From Luteolibacter ambystomatis (lineage in GTDB: Bacteria; Verrucomicrobiota; Verrucomicrobiia; Verrucomicrobiales; Akkermansiaceae): 64,000 nucleotides of DNA. The notes beneath the pieces were generated by a model, which did no database searches, was not told where the DNA came from, and saw only the letters and a program-made list of their open reading frames with translations. Numbering within the stretch: the stretch's first letter is position 1; each line of letters opens with the position of its first letter. A program made the translations under genes and the position numbers. Below, piece after piece: positions 1 through 8,887 of this stretch. The DNA is taken from assembly GCF_018137965.1 (NCBI RefSeq), contig NZ_CP073100.1, forward strand, positions 4,413,754-4,477,753, written 5' to 3'.

Positions 1-338
1 GCGAGAAGCTCCTTCATGCTGAAAGGTTTCACCACGTAGTCGTCCGCGCCGGTGGTCAGGCCGCGGACGCGGTCGTTTTCCTCGCCGCGTGCGGAGAGGA
101 TGATCACGGCCTGGCCGGGACGTTTCTTCCGCAGCGCCTCGAGGATGTCGAAACCGGAAGGACCGGGCATCACCAGATCGAGCAGGGCCAGCCGGTAGTT
201 CGCGCGCAGCGCCAGGTCCATGCCGGCGTGGCCGTCGGGTGCCTCCAAAGTACGATATCCGGCGTACTCCAGCACGTCGACGATCCCGCGGCGCACGGCG
301 GGATCGTCCTCTACGACCAGGATGGTGGTTTCGGCCAT
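1..338 (-). CDS. Response regulator receiver domain protein (partial, cut by window edge)
   Basis: Reading the minus strand from an ATG at 336-338 gives a CheY-like receiver domain that runs off the left edge after about 112 residues. Visible hallmarks are the acidic pocket VVEDD (residues 8-12), the phospho-acceptor Asp54 in LLDLVMPG, the Ser82 switch position (IILSARG) and the conserved Lys104 in VVKPFS. It would receive a phosphoryl group from a histidine kinase. Whether an output domain follows cannot be seen; the sequence after VVKPFSMKELLA is where OmpR-type linkers normally continue. It is the last gene of a minus-strand series, 48 bases after the rhodanese gene. Receiver identity is certain; the output function is unknown. 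Confidence 0.9.
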   Translation of the reverse strand, partial: MAETTILVVEDDPAVRRGIVDVLEYAGYRTLEAPDGHAGMDLALRANYRLALLDLVMPGPSGFDILEALRKKRPGQAVIILSARGEENDRVRGLTTGADDYVVKPFSMKELL

Positions 339-386
339 GTCAGTTTCCTTGATACACGCGGAACCATGGCAGGGGCAAGGCGGGCT

Positions 387-914
387 TCATTTCGTGACGG
401 TGGTTCCTTCCATCGGCAGCTTCACCTTGGAGATTTCGATCAGGGGCGCCAGTTCCTTCACGTTCCGGTAGCCGTAGGTGTGGAGGTTGATGAAGGTCTG
501 GACATTGAGCGCCACCTGCACCGCCTTCGCGGGGAAGGGGCGTTCCGCGCCTTTGAAGTTGTTGTTGCAGTAGATCAGGATGCGGGTGGTCTTGTCCGGG
601 ATCAGTTTTTCCAACGCGGGCGCGTTGAAGTCGGTGAGGTCGAGATGGAGCGCGCCCTTCACGTGCATTTCATCGAACCTCGCCTTGCTGCGCGCATCCA
701 GCACCACGGTGCCGGACTCGCCCATCATGCGGAGGAAATCGTCCTCGCTGACGCGGTTGGCCTCGCGGACCTTCTGCAGATCGGTCGCGGTTTGGACGAA
801 GCCGGGATAGTCGATGCGTGGATTCGGCTCCGCCTTCTGTTGCTGCGCCGGAGTGGAGGATGTTTCGGCGCAGAGCAGCGCCGGAAGAAGCGTCAAAATG
901 GCAATGGTTTTCAT
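387..914 (-). CDS. Exported rhodanese-like domain protein
   Basis: Predicted 175 residues. I chose the ATG at 914 because it opens directly into a Sec-type signal peptide (MKTIAILTLLPALLCA); the longer frame to 977 would place a hydrophilic leader before it and overlap the upstream gene. The mature part carries rhodanese landmarks: VVLDARSKARFDEMHVKGA and a loop with candidate catalytic Cys near residue 116 (IYCNNNFKGAERPF). Rhodanese domains bind or transfer sulfane sulfur through this Cys; the substrate here is unknown and the protein would act outside the cytoplasm. It sits 25 bases after the preceding exported protein gene, so co-transcription is likely. Confidence 0.82.
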   Translation of the reverse strand: MKTIAILTLLPALLCAETSSTPAQQQKAEPNPRIDYPGFVQTATDLQKVREANRVSEDDFLRMMGESGTVVLDARSKARFDEMHVKGALHLDLTDFNAPALEKLIPDKTTRILIYCNNNFKGAERPFPAKAVQVALNVQTFINLHTYGYRNVKELAPLIEISKVKLPMEGTTVTK

Positions 915-939
915 GATCGATACGGAATGGGGATGGGAT

Positions 940-1602
940 TCAGGAATTGGAGAATCCAGCGGAAGGTTCTTCGTCACTGGGGCTGAAATATAGATAGATG
1001 ATCACCGCCTCGCTGGCTCCGGCCTCACCACAGGCGGCCAGGAACGACCGGGTGTCGGGTGATTCCGGATAGCGGATCTGCCGGTTCCTTTCGCCGCAGA
1101 TGGCCATGACGGGATACAGCTCGAAGCCAAGTCCGCCCTGTCTCTCCGGCTTCCGGGCCTCGGGCTTTGAATTCGTGAAGTAGCAGGCGTCCATCGGCTT
1201 GAAACCGGGAAAAACCGCACGGGCGGTCCATGGACTGTACATATCCCCATTGTCATGGACGGACACGAGGCGCTCGGCATCCCGCTGCCAGCCGAGGGAA
1301 ATGATACCGGTCCGGTGGTTCCGGGATGTATCGTACTTGGCACGCGCGAGGCGGAATCGTCCGATGCAGGCTCCATCCTTGTATCGCTCCGCGATCAATA
1401 GGGTGCCTTGGATCGCACGTCCCAATTCATAGTCGCACCGGAATTCCCGCACGCCGGCCAGTTCGGACAGCCGGGCTTCGCTGCGAGGGATCTCGGCACG
1501 GCGGAAGTGGGAAAGATCCTCCCCATATGCCGCCATGGACAGGCAGGGGAGGATGGCGAGAAACAAGAGGAAGCGGCCGGGGGATGTTTTCATGGGAATC
1601 AC
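940..1602 (-). CDS. Exported protein of unknown function
   Basis: 220 residues from the GTG at 1602, which overlaps the stop of the vWA gene as GTGA, or 217 from the in-frame ATG at 1593. The N-terminus is a signal peptide (FLLFLAILPCLSMAAYG). The mature part is mixed alpha/beta in look, with Cys residues at several positions (for example FRCDYELG, GACIGRF, MDACYF, AICGERN, LAACGEA) that could pair as disulfides after export. I recognise no family. Its overlap with the vWA gene and close spacing to the rhodanese gene suggest one transcript of envelope proteins. Confidence 0.7.
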   Translation of the reverse strand: MIPMKTSPGRFLLFLAILPCLSMAAYGEDLSHFRRAEIPRSEARLSELAGVREFRCDYELGRAIQGTLLIAERYKDGACIGRFRLARAKYDTSRNHRTGIISLGWQRDAERLVSVHDNGDMYSPWTARAVFPGFKPMDACYFTNSKPEARKPERQGGLGFELYPVMAICGERNRQIRYPESPDTRSFLAACGEAGASEAVIIYLYFSPSDEEPSAGFSNS

Positions 1603-2762
1603 TTGGCGAAGGTGTAGCCGCGGGCCGATGCTTGTTCACGGGTGGTTTCGACCAGGGCCTCGTCGAGCGTCTGATCGCTCTTCGCCGCCTGCTTTTTCAT
1701 TTCCTCCGCCACGAAGGCTTCGCGTTCACGGTTGAGGGTGACGATCTTTTCCTGGATCGCCGCGCGTTCTTTCGCGGCCTTTTCGATGTAGGCCGCGCGG
1801 TCTTCAGGCTTCATGCCGCGCATCGCTTCCGGCAGCTCGGCTTCGGCGAGCTTCGCCGGATCGACTTTCTTATCCCTGGCCGCATCGACAAGATCCCACG
1901 TGGCATTGCGGTAGTTGCCACCGGCCTTGGTGACGGCGCGGTTGACACCCGCACCGGCCTTCGCGTTCGCGGATGCATCCTTGTCCGCTTCCTGCTGGCG
2001 GGCGGATCCGGCAGCGCGATCCTTGCCATACCCGAGGTAGGTTTTGTTCAGCTCGATGCCGAGATCGGAGATCTCCTTGTCCTGCGGAGCGGGAATGTTG
2101 ACGACCGCACGGTCCTGGTTGATGGCCATGTACTTCCCGCCACCCAGCGCCGCACCATCGTGCCACGCACCCGTCATGCCTTCCTCACGGCTGCCGCAGT
2201 GGATGGTGTTGATGGTCACTCCTTTCGCGAGTGCGTCCTTGCAGGCCTTGCGTGCATCGACCGGACCCTGGGTGAAGGGTTCGTTGCCAGCGATGAAGAT
2301 CACCTTGTAGGTGTCCTTCGAGTCATCCCAGCGCAGATCGGAAAGCGAACGCCGGATGACCGCGCCGCAGTATTCCTCGCCGCCGTAGGTCTTCAGCGAG
2401 AACAGCGCCTTGCTGATTGAATCGAGGTCGGAGCTCAGCGGCTGGACCTGGCGGACCCATTGGTTGTCCACGCTCAGGTGGTTGTTGCCGTATTCGTAGA
2501 GGGCCACTTCGACCCGAGGTGCCTCGCCGTCGCGCTTCGCATCGGTGAAGGTGTTGACGACCTTCCAGAGCTGGGTCTTCGCCTGGTCGATGAGACCGTC
2601 CATGCTGTTCGAGGTATCGAGCAGCAGGGCGATCTGGACGCGGTTTTTGGCCGGAGCGGAATCGACTTCCGGCTCGTTGGCAGGGCCGTTTTCGCGGCCG
2701 TGAAGCGGAGCAGTCAGCAGCATGGTGGCTGCGGAGAGGAGCATGAGGTGTGTTTTCATCAC
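1599..2762 (-). CDS. Exported von Willebrand factor type A domain protein
   Basis: 387 residues with an N-terminal signal peptide (LMLLSAATMLLTAPLHG). A vWA domain begins at about residue 41; the MIDAS metal-binding motif D49-T-S-N-S53 (DxSxS) is intact and preceded by the hydrophobic strand IALLL. The domain continues through VEVALYEYGN and YKVIFIAGNEPFTQGP. The C-terminal third (from about 250) is Lys/Glu/Ala-rich and helical, ending RGYTFAK. vWA domains usually bind a protein partner through a divalent cation; the partner is unknown. The gene overlaps the following gene by 4 bases. An alternative start is the second Met, one codon in. Confidence 0.85.
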   Translation of the reverse strand: MMKTHLMLLSAATMLLTAPLHGRENGPANEPEVDSAPAKNRVQIALLLDTSNSMDGLIDQAKTQLWKVVNTFTDAKRDGEAPRVEVALYEYGNNHLSVDNQWVRQVQPLSSDLDSISKALFSLKTYGGEEYCGAVIRRSLSDLRWDDSKDTYKVIFIAGNEPFTQGPVDARKACKDALAKGVTINTIHCGSREEGMTGAWHDGAALGGGKYMAINQDRAVVNIPAPQDKEISDLGIELNKTYLGYGKDRAAGSARQQEADKDASANAKAGAGVNRAVTKAGGNYRNATWDLVDAARDKKVDPAKLAEAELPEAMRGMKPEDRAAYIEKAAKERAAIQEKIVTLNREREAFVAEEMKKQAAKSDQTLDEALVETTREQASARGYTFAK

Positions 2763-2835
2763 ACCTCATGGATACCGTGCCGCCGTGCCGCTGTCCGTAA
2801 AGGCAGGGTAAATAAAGCCCCGCCGCCGATGCAGG

Positions 2836-4287
2836 TCAGAGTCCGAGCAAGGCATCCGCCCAGATGGCGTAGCCTTTCTCGGTGGGATGCGTGCCGTCCG
2901 ACATCAGGTCCACCGGCAGCGTTCCATCCGGCTGGAGAAACTTCGGCCCGATGTCGAGGAAGGTCACTCCAGGCACGTTCGACCACTCGTTTTTCAACAG
3001 GGAGTTGAGATCGCCGATGAGCTTGCGGCGTGGTGAGTCCGGAGCCTTGTCGCGCGGGAACACGCCCATCAGCACGATCTTCGAGGACGGCGATTTGGAA
3101 CGAACGCGCAGGATGATTTCGCGGATGCCTTCCGCCACTTCCGCCGGGGTATTGGCGCGGGCGTGATTGGTGCCGGAGAAATTGTTGGTGCCGATGTTGA
3201 TCACCACACGTTCCGGATGCAGGCCGTCGAACTCGCCATGGTCGAGCCGCCACAGGACGTTCTGGGCACGATCCCAGCCGTAGCCGAGATTGAGTGCTTT
3301 CTTGCCGGCGAAGGCCTTGTCCCACGACAGTGGACCGCGTGGCTTCGCGCCCGCGCTCTGCGGGATGCCGCCCCAGAAGTGGGTGATCGAGTCGCCGATG
3401 AGCACCACCTGCGGATCAAGGCCCTCCTTGGCCTTCATCACCTCCTCGTGACGCTTGAACCAGTCGTAGGAATCGCTCTCCAGCTTGGACACCGGCACCA
3501 CCGAGTTGTTCGCAGGCGCGGCTTCCTTCGGTGAGTCACCCATCAGGGTGGAAAGCGTCGGCTCCATCGCCTGCGCCCACAGCAGCGCACCCGCCGGGCC
3601 GGGATGGAGGAGATCCGGCACCAGCTTCGGATCGACCGTGCCGTCCGGCTTCAGGAACACGTGGTTCACATCCAGGAAGAACACGTTCTTGTTGTCCGCG
3701 AGCTTCGCCATCAGTTCCCCGGCACGCAGGTTCGCGGCGAAGCGTTTCTCCGAACTGCCGCGTTCGCTGCCGTCCGGTTTCTTGTAAACATTCGTGCGCG
3801 GAAAGATGCGCAGCAGCAGGATCTTTGATTGAGGGCACTTTTCGCGCAGCAGCTTCACGATGGCGGTGACGCCTTCGACAACCTGCTCCGGGGTGTGGAC
3901 CACCGGGTAGTTCGCATCGTCGGTGTTGTTCGTGCCGATCAGCAGGGTGATGGCCTTGGGCGACTGGCCCTGCAGCTCGCCGTTCTGGAGATTCCACAAT
4001 GTGTTCTCGGTGCGGCCGCCGCTGTAGCCGAGGTCGATCGCATTCCGCGAGCCGTAGAACTTGTCCCAGATCTCCTTGTAGGCGGGCAGCTCGAGGTTGT
4101 GGGTGATCGAGTCGCCGATCATCAGCAGGTCGTATTTCTTCGCACGGATCTGCTCCACCTTCTGCTGGTGGCGTTTTTCCATCCCCCGCTGCGGAACGGG
4201 GTACACCGGGGAACCGGGAGCATCCTGGGCATGGACGACGGCCCCGGAGACCATCAGCGACAACACGGCAATCGAACGAAATGACAT
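2836..4287 (-). CDS. Exported tandem SGNH/GDSL hydrolase (two intact catalytic domains)
   Basis: 483 residues from the ATG at 4287, which opens the signal peptide MSFRSIAVLSLMVSGAVVHA; the frame extends to 4323 but the added residues are basic and precede the signal. It contains two SGNH hydrolase domains in a row. Domain 1 has the block I Ser in LMIGDSITHN, block III GTNNTDD and block V Asp/His in LLHPGPAG. Domain 2 repeats them as VLIGDSITHFW, GTNNFSG and SDGTHPTEKG, separated by a linker (VVPVSKLESDSYDWFKRHEEVMK). SGNH enzymes are esterases or acetylhydrolases, often acting on acylated sugars; the substrate here is unknown. It lies 48 bases after a paralogue with one degenerate domain. Confidence 0.9.
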   Translation of the reverse strand: MSFRSIAVLSLMVSGAVVHAQDAPGSPVYPVPQRGMEKRHQQKVEQIRAKKYDLLMIGDSITHNLELPAYKEIWDKFYGSRNAIDLGYSGGRTENTLWNLQNGELQGQSPKAITLLIGTNNTDDANYPVVHTPEQVVEGVTAIVKLLREKCPQSKILLLRIFPRTNVYKKPDGSERGSSEKRFAANLRAGELMAKLADNKNVFFLDVNHVFLKPDGTVDPKLVPDLLHPGPAGALLWAQAMEPTLSTLMGDSPKEAAPANNSVVPVSKLESDSYDWFKRHEEVMKAKEGLDPQVVLIGDSITHFWGGIPQSAGAKPRGPLSWDKAFAGKKALNLGYGWDRAQNVLWRLDHGEFDGLHPERVVINIGTNNFSGTNHARANTPAEVAEGIREIILRVRSKSPSSKIVLMGVFPRDKAPDSPRRKLIGDLNSLLKNEWSNVPGVTFLDIGPKFLQPDGTLPVDLMSDGTHPTEKGYAIWADALLGL

Positions 4288-4335
4288 GGCGTAAAGACGA
4301 CTCCGCGCCTCCCGCCCTTTCAAGCCGGAAACGAC

Positions 4336-5754
4336 TCACTGCATCGCTTTCGCCAGAGCCTCGCCCCAGATCTTGTAGCCCTTCTCGGCCGGGTGGACGC
4401 CATCCGGCATGATCTCCGCGGACAGGGTGCCATCCGGCTGGAGCAACTCCGAGTTCACATCGATGAAGCGGATGCCCGGGATATCCCGATAGGTGTCCGC
4501 CAGCAGTTTGTTCAGTTCGTTGACCGGATCGCGCTTCGAGGCGTCCGGATCGCGGCCGAAGGGGAACACGCCGGTGATGATGATTTTCGAGCCTGGCGAC
4601 TTCGCCCGCACCCGCAGTACGATTTCGCGGATGCCATCGGCGATTTCCGCAGGTGTGTTGACCCGCGCGTTCGGCGTGCCCGCGAAGTTGTTGCTGCCGA
4701 TGTTGATCACCACCCACTGCGCGTGGATGCCATCCAGCTCGCTGTGGTCGAGCCGCCACAGGACATTCTGGGTACGGTCCCAGCCATAGCCGAGATTGAT
4801 CACCCGCTTGCCCGAGAAAGTCTGCTCGAACGATTGGGGGCCGCGCGGCTTCATCTGCTCGGACTGCGGCGCGCCGTCCCAGAAGTGGGTGATGGAATCT
4901 CCGATCAAGACGATCTCCGGCTTCAAGTCGTCCGCCAGCTTCAGGATCGCGCGATGGCGTTCCCACCAGTCGTAGCCGTCTTTCTCCAGCTTTGACACCG
5001 GCACGATGGCGCTGTTCGAGGAGAGGGGTTCCTTCGGTTGCTCGCCCAGCATGGATGCCAGCACCGGTTCCATCTCCCGGGCGATCTCCATCGCGCCCTC
5101 TGGTGAGGGCTTTCCGGACTCGGGTAGCAACACGGTTTCCAGCGAGCCATCGAGCTTGTAAAAGACGTGGTTGGTATCGAGGAAGAAGACTTTTTCGTCA
5201 TCGGCCAGCTTCGCCACCAGTTCACCGGCGCGGAGGTCGGTGGCGGAGCGTTTGTGCGTGGCCTCATCCCGGTCGCTGTCGGTGCGCGGCAGTGGGCGTA
5301 GCAGCAGGATCTTCGTGTCCGGACATTTTTCGTGCAGTAGTTGCACGATGGCGGAGACTCCGGCGGCGATCTCATCCGGCGTCCGGGTCGGATCGGCGGA
5401 ATCGTCGCCTCCGGTCAAAAGGACCACCGCCTTCGGTGTCTGGCCGTCGAGTTCGCCGTGCCGGAGATTCCAGAGGATATTGGCGGTGCGGCTGCCTTCA
5501 TATCCTAGATCGAGCGAATGCCGGGCATCGAAAAAGCGGTCCCAGACCTCACGGAACGGGCCGGTCTCCAAGGCGGCGATCGCGCCGTCTCCGATGAACA
5601 GCAACTCGTGATTGTCCGCATGGGCGGCGGCTGCTTTCATCTCATGCCGGGCTTCGCTACCCGGTTGCTGGACCATCTCCGCAGGACCGGCGGCGAGCGC
5701 CATCGATACGCCGGCGAGCCCCGCGTAGAGAGCCGCGATACGGTTGGGGAGCAT
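4336..5754 (-). CDS. Exported tandem SGNH hydrolase with degenerate N-terminal domain
   Basis: 472 residues from the ATG at 5754, giving a signal peptide (MLPNRIAALYAGLAGVSMALAAG); the frame continues upstream to 5922 without a plausible protein. It is a paralogue of the following gene with the same two-domain layout. The C-terminal domain is intact (VLIGDSITHFW, GSNNFAG, PDGVHPAEKG). The N-terminal domain keeps the fold landmarks (LGYEGSRTANILWNL) but has lost each catalytic block: GDS is GDG (LFIGDGAIA), GTNN is GGDD, and the block V DxxH is replaced by LLPESGKPSPEG. I infer a non-catalytic N-terminal domain, perhaps substrate binding or regulatory, after duplication. Confidence 0.88.
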   Translation of the reverse strand: MLPNRIAALYAGLAGVSMALAAGPAEMVQQPGSEARHEMKAAAAHADNHELLFIGDGAIAALETGPFREVWDRFFDARHSLDLGYEGSRTANILWNLRHGELDGQTPKAVVLLTGGDDSADPTRTPDEIAAGVSAIVQLLHEKCPDTKILLLRPLPRTDSDRDEATHKRSATDLRAGELVAKLADDEKVFFLDTNHVFYKLDGSLETVLLPESGKPSPEGAMEIAREMEPVLASMLGEQPKEPLSSNSAIVPVSKLEKDGYDWWERHRAILKLADDLKPEIVLIGDSITHFWDGAPQSEQMKPRGPQSFEQTFSGKRVINLGYGWDRTQNVLWRLDHSELDGIHAQWVVINIGSNNFAGTPNARVNTPAEIADGIREIVLRVRAKSPGSKIIITGVFPFGRDPDASKRDPVNELNKLLADTYRDIPGIRFIDVNSELLQPDGTLSAEIMPDGVHPAEKGYKIWGEALAKAMQ

Positions 5755-5975
5755 GGTTCCATGGATACGCTTTTCCCGGCGATTGCCAAGGGTGGTCTTT
5801 CTGGAGGCCTGCATGCGGAAGGCGGGATGTTGAATGTATATCGGCACGACGCGTGCCATTCGTGCCCCGATGTGACGACCGTGCGAATTGCAGATCGTTG
5901 GAAAAGCCCGGGAGGTTTCCAACCGAACGCCCTTTGCCTTGTCCGTGGTGGAGAGGCCGCATTAGCTTGAATGGG

Positions 5976-7127
5976 ATGTCCGGCGTGTCCGCCCCCATTC
6001 CCTCCCCTGCTGCCACTGATCCACGCGTGCTCCAGCCCGCGCCGCGCGCGCGCCTGTTGTCTTTCGATGGTGGCGGTATCCGCGGCCTTTTTGCTCTGCA
6101 AATCGCGAAGCGCATCGAGACCCTGCTGCGTGAGAAACATGGTCGCCCGGACCTCGTGCTGGCGGATCATTTCCACTACATCGGTGGCACCAGCACCGGT
6201 GCGATCATCGCTGCATTCCTGTCCTGGGGCCTGCCGGTGGATGACATCGTGGGCCTCTATCGCGAAAACGCCGTGGCCATGTTCCGCAAGGCGGGCTGGG
6301 CGCAGCGTTTCACCAGCCACCGCTTCGTGGCGGAGGGTCTCTCGGAATTCCTGCGCTCGTTCTTCGTGGAGGACGATGGTGCGCCCGCCACGCTCGGCAC
6401 CCGGAAACTGAAAACCCTGTTTCTGTTGGTGGCGCGAAATGCTTCCACCGGCTCAGCCTGGCCGCTCTCGAACAATCCGCTGGCAAAGTACAACGATCCC
6501 GTCTCGCCCGGCTGCAATCTCCAGATTCCGCTGTGGCAGCTCGTCCGGGCAAGCACCGCCGCGCCGACCTTTTTCCCGCCCGAAGTGCTGGAGGTGAAAG
6601 GCGAGCACGGCGAACCGCTCACCTTCGCCTTTGAGGACGGCGGCGTGACCCCTTTCAACAATCCCGCACACCTCATGCATCTCATGGCCACGCTGCCGGA
6701 GTATCGCCTCGGCTGGGCGGCGGGCATCGACCGCATGAGTGTCGTTTCCGTAGGCACCGGCAAGGTCCGGACCGGTCGTGGCGACAAGCTTTTCGTGGAT
6801 GTGCTGGCGCAAGCCAAGAACCTGCCCGCCTCGCTGATTGGTTCCTTCCAGCAATACCAGGACCTGCTCTGCCGCGTGGCCGGTGAATGCCGCCATGGCT
6901 CGCCCATCGATGGCGAACTGGGCGACCTGATCCGGCCACACGATGGCGCGAAGTTTCTCTACGCCCGCTACGACCGCACCTTCGACGACGATGATCTCGC
7001 CGCCGCCGCCCGCTACACCGAAAAGGGCTTCACCCTCGACAACCTGGAACTCATGGACTTCCTCGCCGAACACGGCGCGCGCCATGCGGAAGCGACCGTG
7101 AACCTCGCACATTTCGACGATGTCTGA
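5976..7127 (+). CDS. Patatin-like phospholipase, CapV-like
   Basis: 383 residues from the ATG at 5976; the frame is open from 5853 but the upstream part is Arg/Pro-rich and unlike the family. The patatin domain starts near residue 27 with the oxyanion loop DGGGIRG (31-37), the nucleophile elbow GTSTG (71-75, Ser73) and the catalytic Asp in EDGG (220-223), so all dyad residues are present. Members hydrolyse membrane phospholipids; several bacterial ones are effectors of anti-phage systems (CapV in CBASS). No signal peptide. Its stop lies inside the start of the next gene (8-base overlap), giving a two-gene operon with a SLOG/transmembrane protein. The effector role is an inference. Confidence 0.9.
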   Translation: MSGVSAPIPSPAATDPRVLQPAPRARLLSFDGGGIRGLFALQIAKRIETLLREKHGRPDLVLADHFHYIGGTSTGAIIAAFLSWGLPVDDIVGLYRENAVAMFRKAGWAQRFTSHRFVAEGLSEFLRSFFVEDDGAPATLGTRKLKTLFLLVARNASTGSAWPLSNNPLAKYNDPVSPGCNLQIPLWQLVRASTAAPTFFPPEVLEVKGEHGEPLTFAFEDGGVTPFNNPAHLMHLMATLPEYRLGWAAGIDRMSVVSVGTGKVRTGRGDKLFVDVLAQAKNLPASLIGSFQQYQDLLCRVAGECRHGSPIDGELGDLIRPHDGAKFLYARYDRTFDDDDLAAAARYTEKGFTLDNLELMDFLAEHGARHAEATVNLAHFDDV

Positions 7128-8532
7128 CACGCCATCCTTCATCCGCCGCTTGTGGTTTGTCGGCTTCGCCGGTCACCGGGCCGTGCCTGATCCCGCAGGC
7201 GCCAAGGCAGCGATCGCCCGTGAACTGGAAGTCGTCCGCAGTTCCATCGATGGCGAGCTGGTGGGCATCTCCAGCGCCGCCGCCGGAGCGGATCTTCTTT
7301 TCCTGGAGGCCTGCGGTGAGGCGGGCATCCGCACCGTGGTACTGCTGCCGTTTCCACGCGAGCGCTTCCATGAAGATTTCGACGACGAGGCGGAGTGGCA
7401 GCGAGCCTGCAAGCTGATGGATGCCGCCTGGTGGTGCGAGGTATCTCCCGGCGGCGAGGAAGCCCCCGCCGCCTACCACGTGGTGGCACGCGAAAGCCTC
7501 GATATCGCGGAACGCATGCTCTTCTTGTGGGATGGCAAGGCGCCGCGCGGTCTCGGAGGTACGGGAGAAACCGTAATTGAAACCCGGGAGCGGCGGATTC
7601 CCGCCCGCCTTATTTCCGCGGACACTCTCGAAGCCCGCTGGGACGTTGAGCCGCCTGCGGCCAAGGCCGATCCTGCTTTCGCCGGGCTTCCCGCCATCAC
7701 CGAGGTCTCGGAATGGTTCGAAAAACTCGATGAGCGCGCGTCCTCCAGCGCGCCCCGTTCGCGGAGGTTCTCCGCATGGTCAATGTCGTTGAATCATCTG
7801 GCCACCATTTTCCAGGCGATCTTCGTCGTGGCAGCACTGGCGGCCCCAGTCGGCGCACTGGTGAAGTTCATTCTCGTCCTGATCGCCGCCATCCTGCCCT
7901 GGGTGGGAGGCCGCCTGCGCTGGAAGGAGCGCTGGATCAGAGATCGTGTGGGAGCGGAGCTGCTCCGGTCGCTGCTCGCCAGCCACCAGCCCGGAAGCCC
8001 CCTGCGCCCGCCCGCGATCGAGCTTTTCGGTCGTGAGGAAGCATTGCTCCGTACCGCCGCCATGCATCTCATCCGTCATCGCGGCGACTGGGAGGCCGCA
8101 CGTGACCATTACCTCCGTGAGCGGGTGGACGGCCAGATCGGTTACCTGAAATCCAAGGGTGAAAAAGCCGCGGCAAAGATGAAGATCTTCGGTACCCTGT
8201 TCTGGGTCAGCGCGCTGCTGTCCATGGTGCTGGGCGGGGTCGCCGTGGCCGGGGCGTTCATGGGAACAAAGCCCACATCACCCGCAGGCATCTGGCTCAT
8301 TTTCCTCACCACCGTGCTGCCCGGCGTGGCGGCATGGTGTCTCGCGATGATCTCGGTATTCGAGTTCAAGCGCCGGGCCTCGCTCTATCGCCAGCTCGTG
8401 GAAGAACTCATCCGCCTTCGCCCGCAGGTCGCCGCTGCCAACTGTGCCAGCGCGCTGACCCGGGCGATGCAGCAGATCGAGCGTCTGCTGCTCAACGAAC
8501 TGTGGGAATGGCAGGGCTCGCTCGAAAAGTGA
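7120..8532 (+). CDS. SLOG-type nucleotide-sensor domain fused to SLATT-like transmembrane region
   Basis: 470 residues. Residues 10-170 form a Rossmann-like SLOG domain: GFAGHRA (15-21), SSAAAGADLLF (51-61) and the hallmark MLFLWDGKAPRG followed by GGTGETV (133-152). The rest holds four hydrophobic segments at about 227-245, 248-264, 356-380 and 389-413, each pair followed by amphipathic helices; the end (QIERLLLNELWEWQGSL) resembles the helix that closes SLATT/DUF4231 domains. I read it as one sensor plus two SLATT-like membrane units. SLOG proteins are thought to bind or process nucleotide ligands and SLATT domains to act as membrane effectors. It overlaps the patatin gene. Ligand and function are not determined. 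Confidence 0.8.
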   Translation: MSDTPSFIRRLWFVGFAGHRAVPDPAGAKAAIARELEVVRSSIDGELVGISSAAAGADLLFLEACGEAGIRTVVLLPFPRERFHEDFDDEAEWQRACKLMDAAWWCEVSPGGEEAPAAYHVVARESLDIAERMLFLWDGKAPRGLGGTGETVIETRERRIPARLISADTLEARWDVEPPAAKADPAFAGLPAITEVSEWFEKLDERASSSAPRSRRFSAWSMSLNHLATIFQAIFVVAALAAPVGALVKFILVLIAAILPWVGGRLRWKERWIRDRVGAELLRSLLASHQPGSPLRPPAIELFGREEALLRTAAMHLIRHRGDWEAARDHYLRERVDGQIGYLKSKGEKAAAKMKIFGTLFWVSALLSMVLGGVAVAGAFMGTKPTSPAGIWLIFLTTVLPGVAAWCLAMISVFEFKRRASLYRQLVEELIRLRPQVAAANCASALTRAMQQIERLLLNELWEWQGSLEK

Positions 8533-8543
8533 GCGGAGCGCGG

Positions 8544-8708
8544 TCATAGCTTCCGCGCGCCGCGCATCACAAAGGACACCAGCCACAGGATCAGGAAGAT
8601 CACGAAAAGGATCCACGCGATCTGGGCGGACATGCCCGCGATGCCAGTGAGGCCGAGCACACCCGCGATGAGCGCAACCACCAGAAAAACAAGGCTCCAG
8701 TGCAACAT
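8544..8708 (-). CDS. DUF1328 small membrane protein (YtjA-like)
   Basis: 54 residues starting at the ATG at 8708 (MLHWSLVFLVVALIAGVLG), the standard start of this family; a longer frame to 8753 is probably leader. Two hydrophobic helices, the first ending in GVLGLTGIAG and the second in ILFVIFLILWLVSFVMRG, match DUF1328. These small inner-membrane proteins are widespread and often stress-linked in expression; their biochemical role is unknown. It converges on the SLOG/SLATT gene with only an 11-base gap. Confidence 0.85.
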   Translation of the reverse strand: MLHWSLVFLVVALIAGVLGLTGIAGMSAQIAWILFVIFLILWLVSFVMRGARKL

Positions 8709-8887
8709 GGTCGTAAGGGTTTTGGGGTTCAGGAGCCGGTGGCCGGATGCCATCGGTCCCGTCTAACCGGTCGTCCCGCTTGGGTGGAAAAGCAAGCAGC
8801 TGCGGCCAGAAAATCCGGGCTACAAAATCCGGGGATTGACAGCCGCAGGACGAGTCCCTACGGAGTGGCTCCCCGGTGTGCATCAAA

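Noticed and set aside
3536..4966. A 476-codon minus-strand frame across both SGNH genes
   Set aside because: Out-of-frame reading of the duplicated coding sequence; the real frame holds GDSI motifs.
5976..8532. Standard CBASS operon
   Set aside because: No CD-NTase or other cyclase gene lies within the window next to the patatin; only the patatin and SLOG-SLATT pair is seen.
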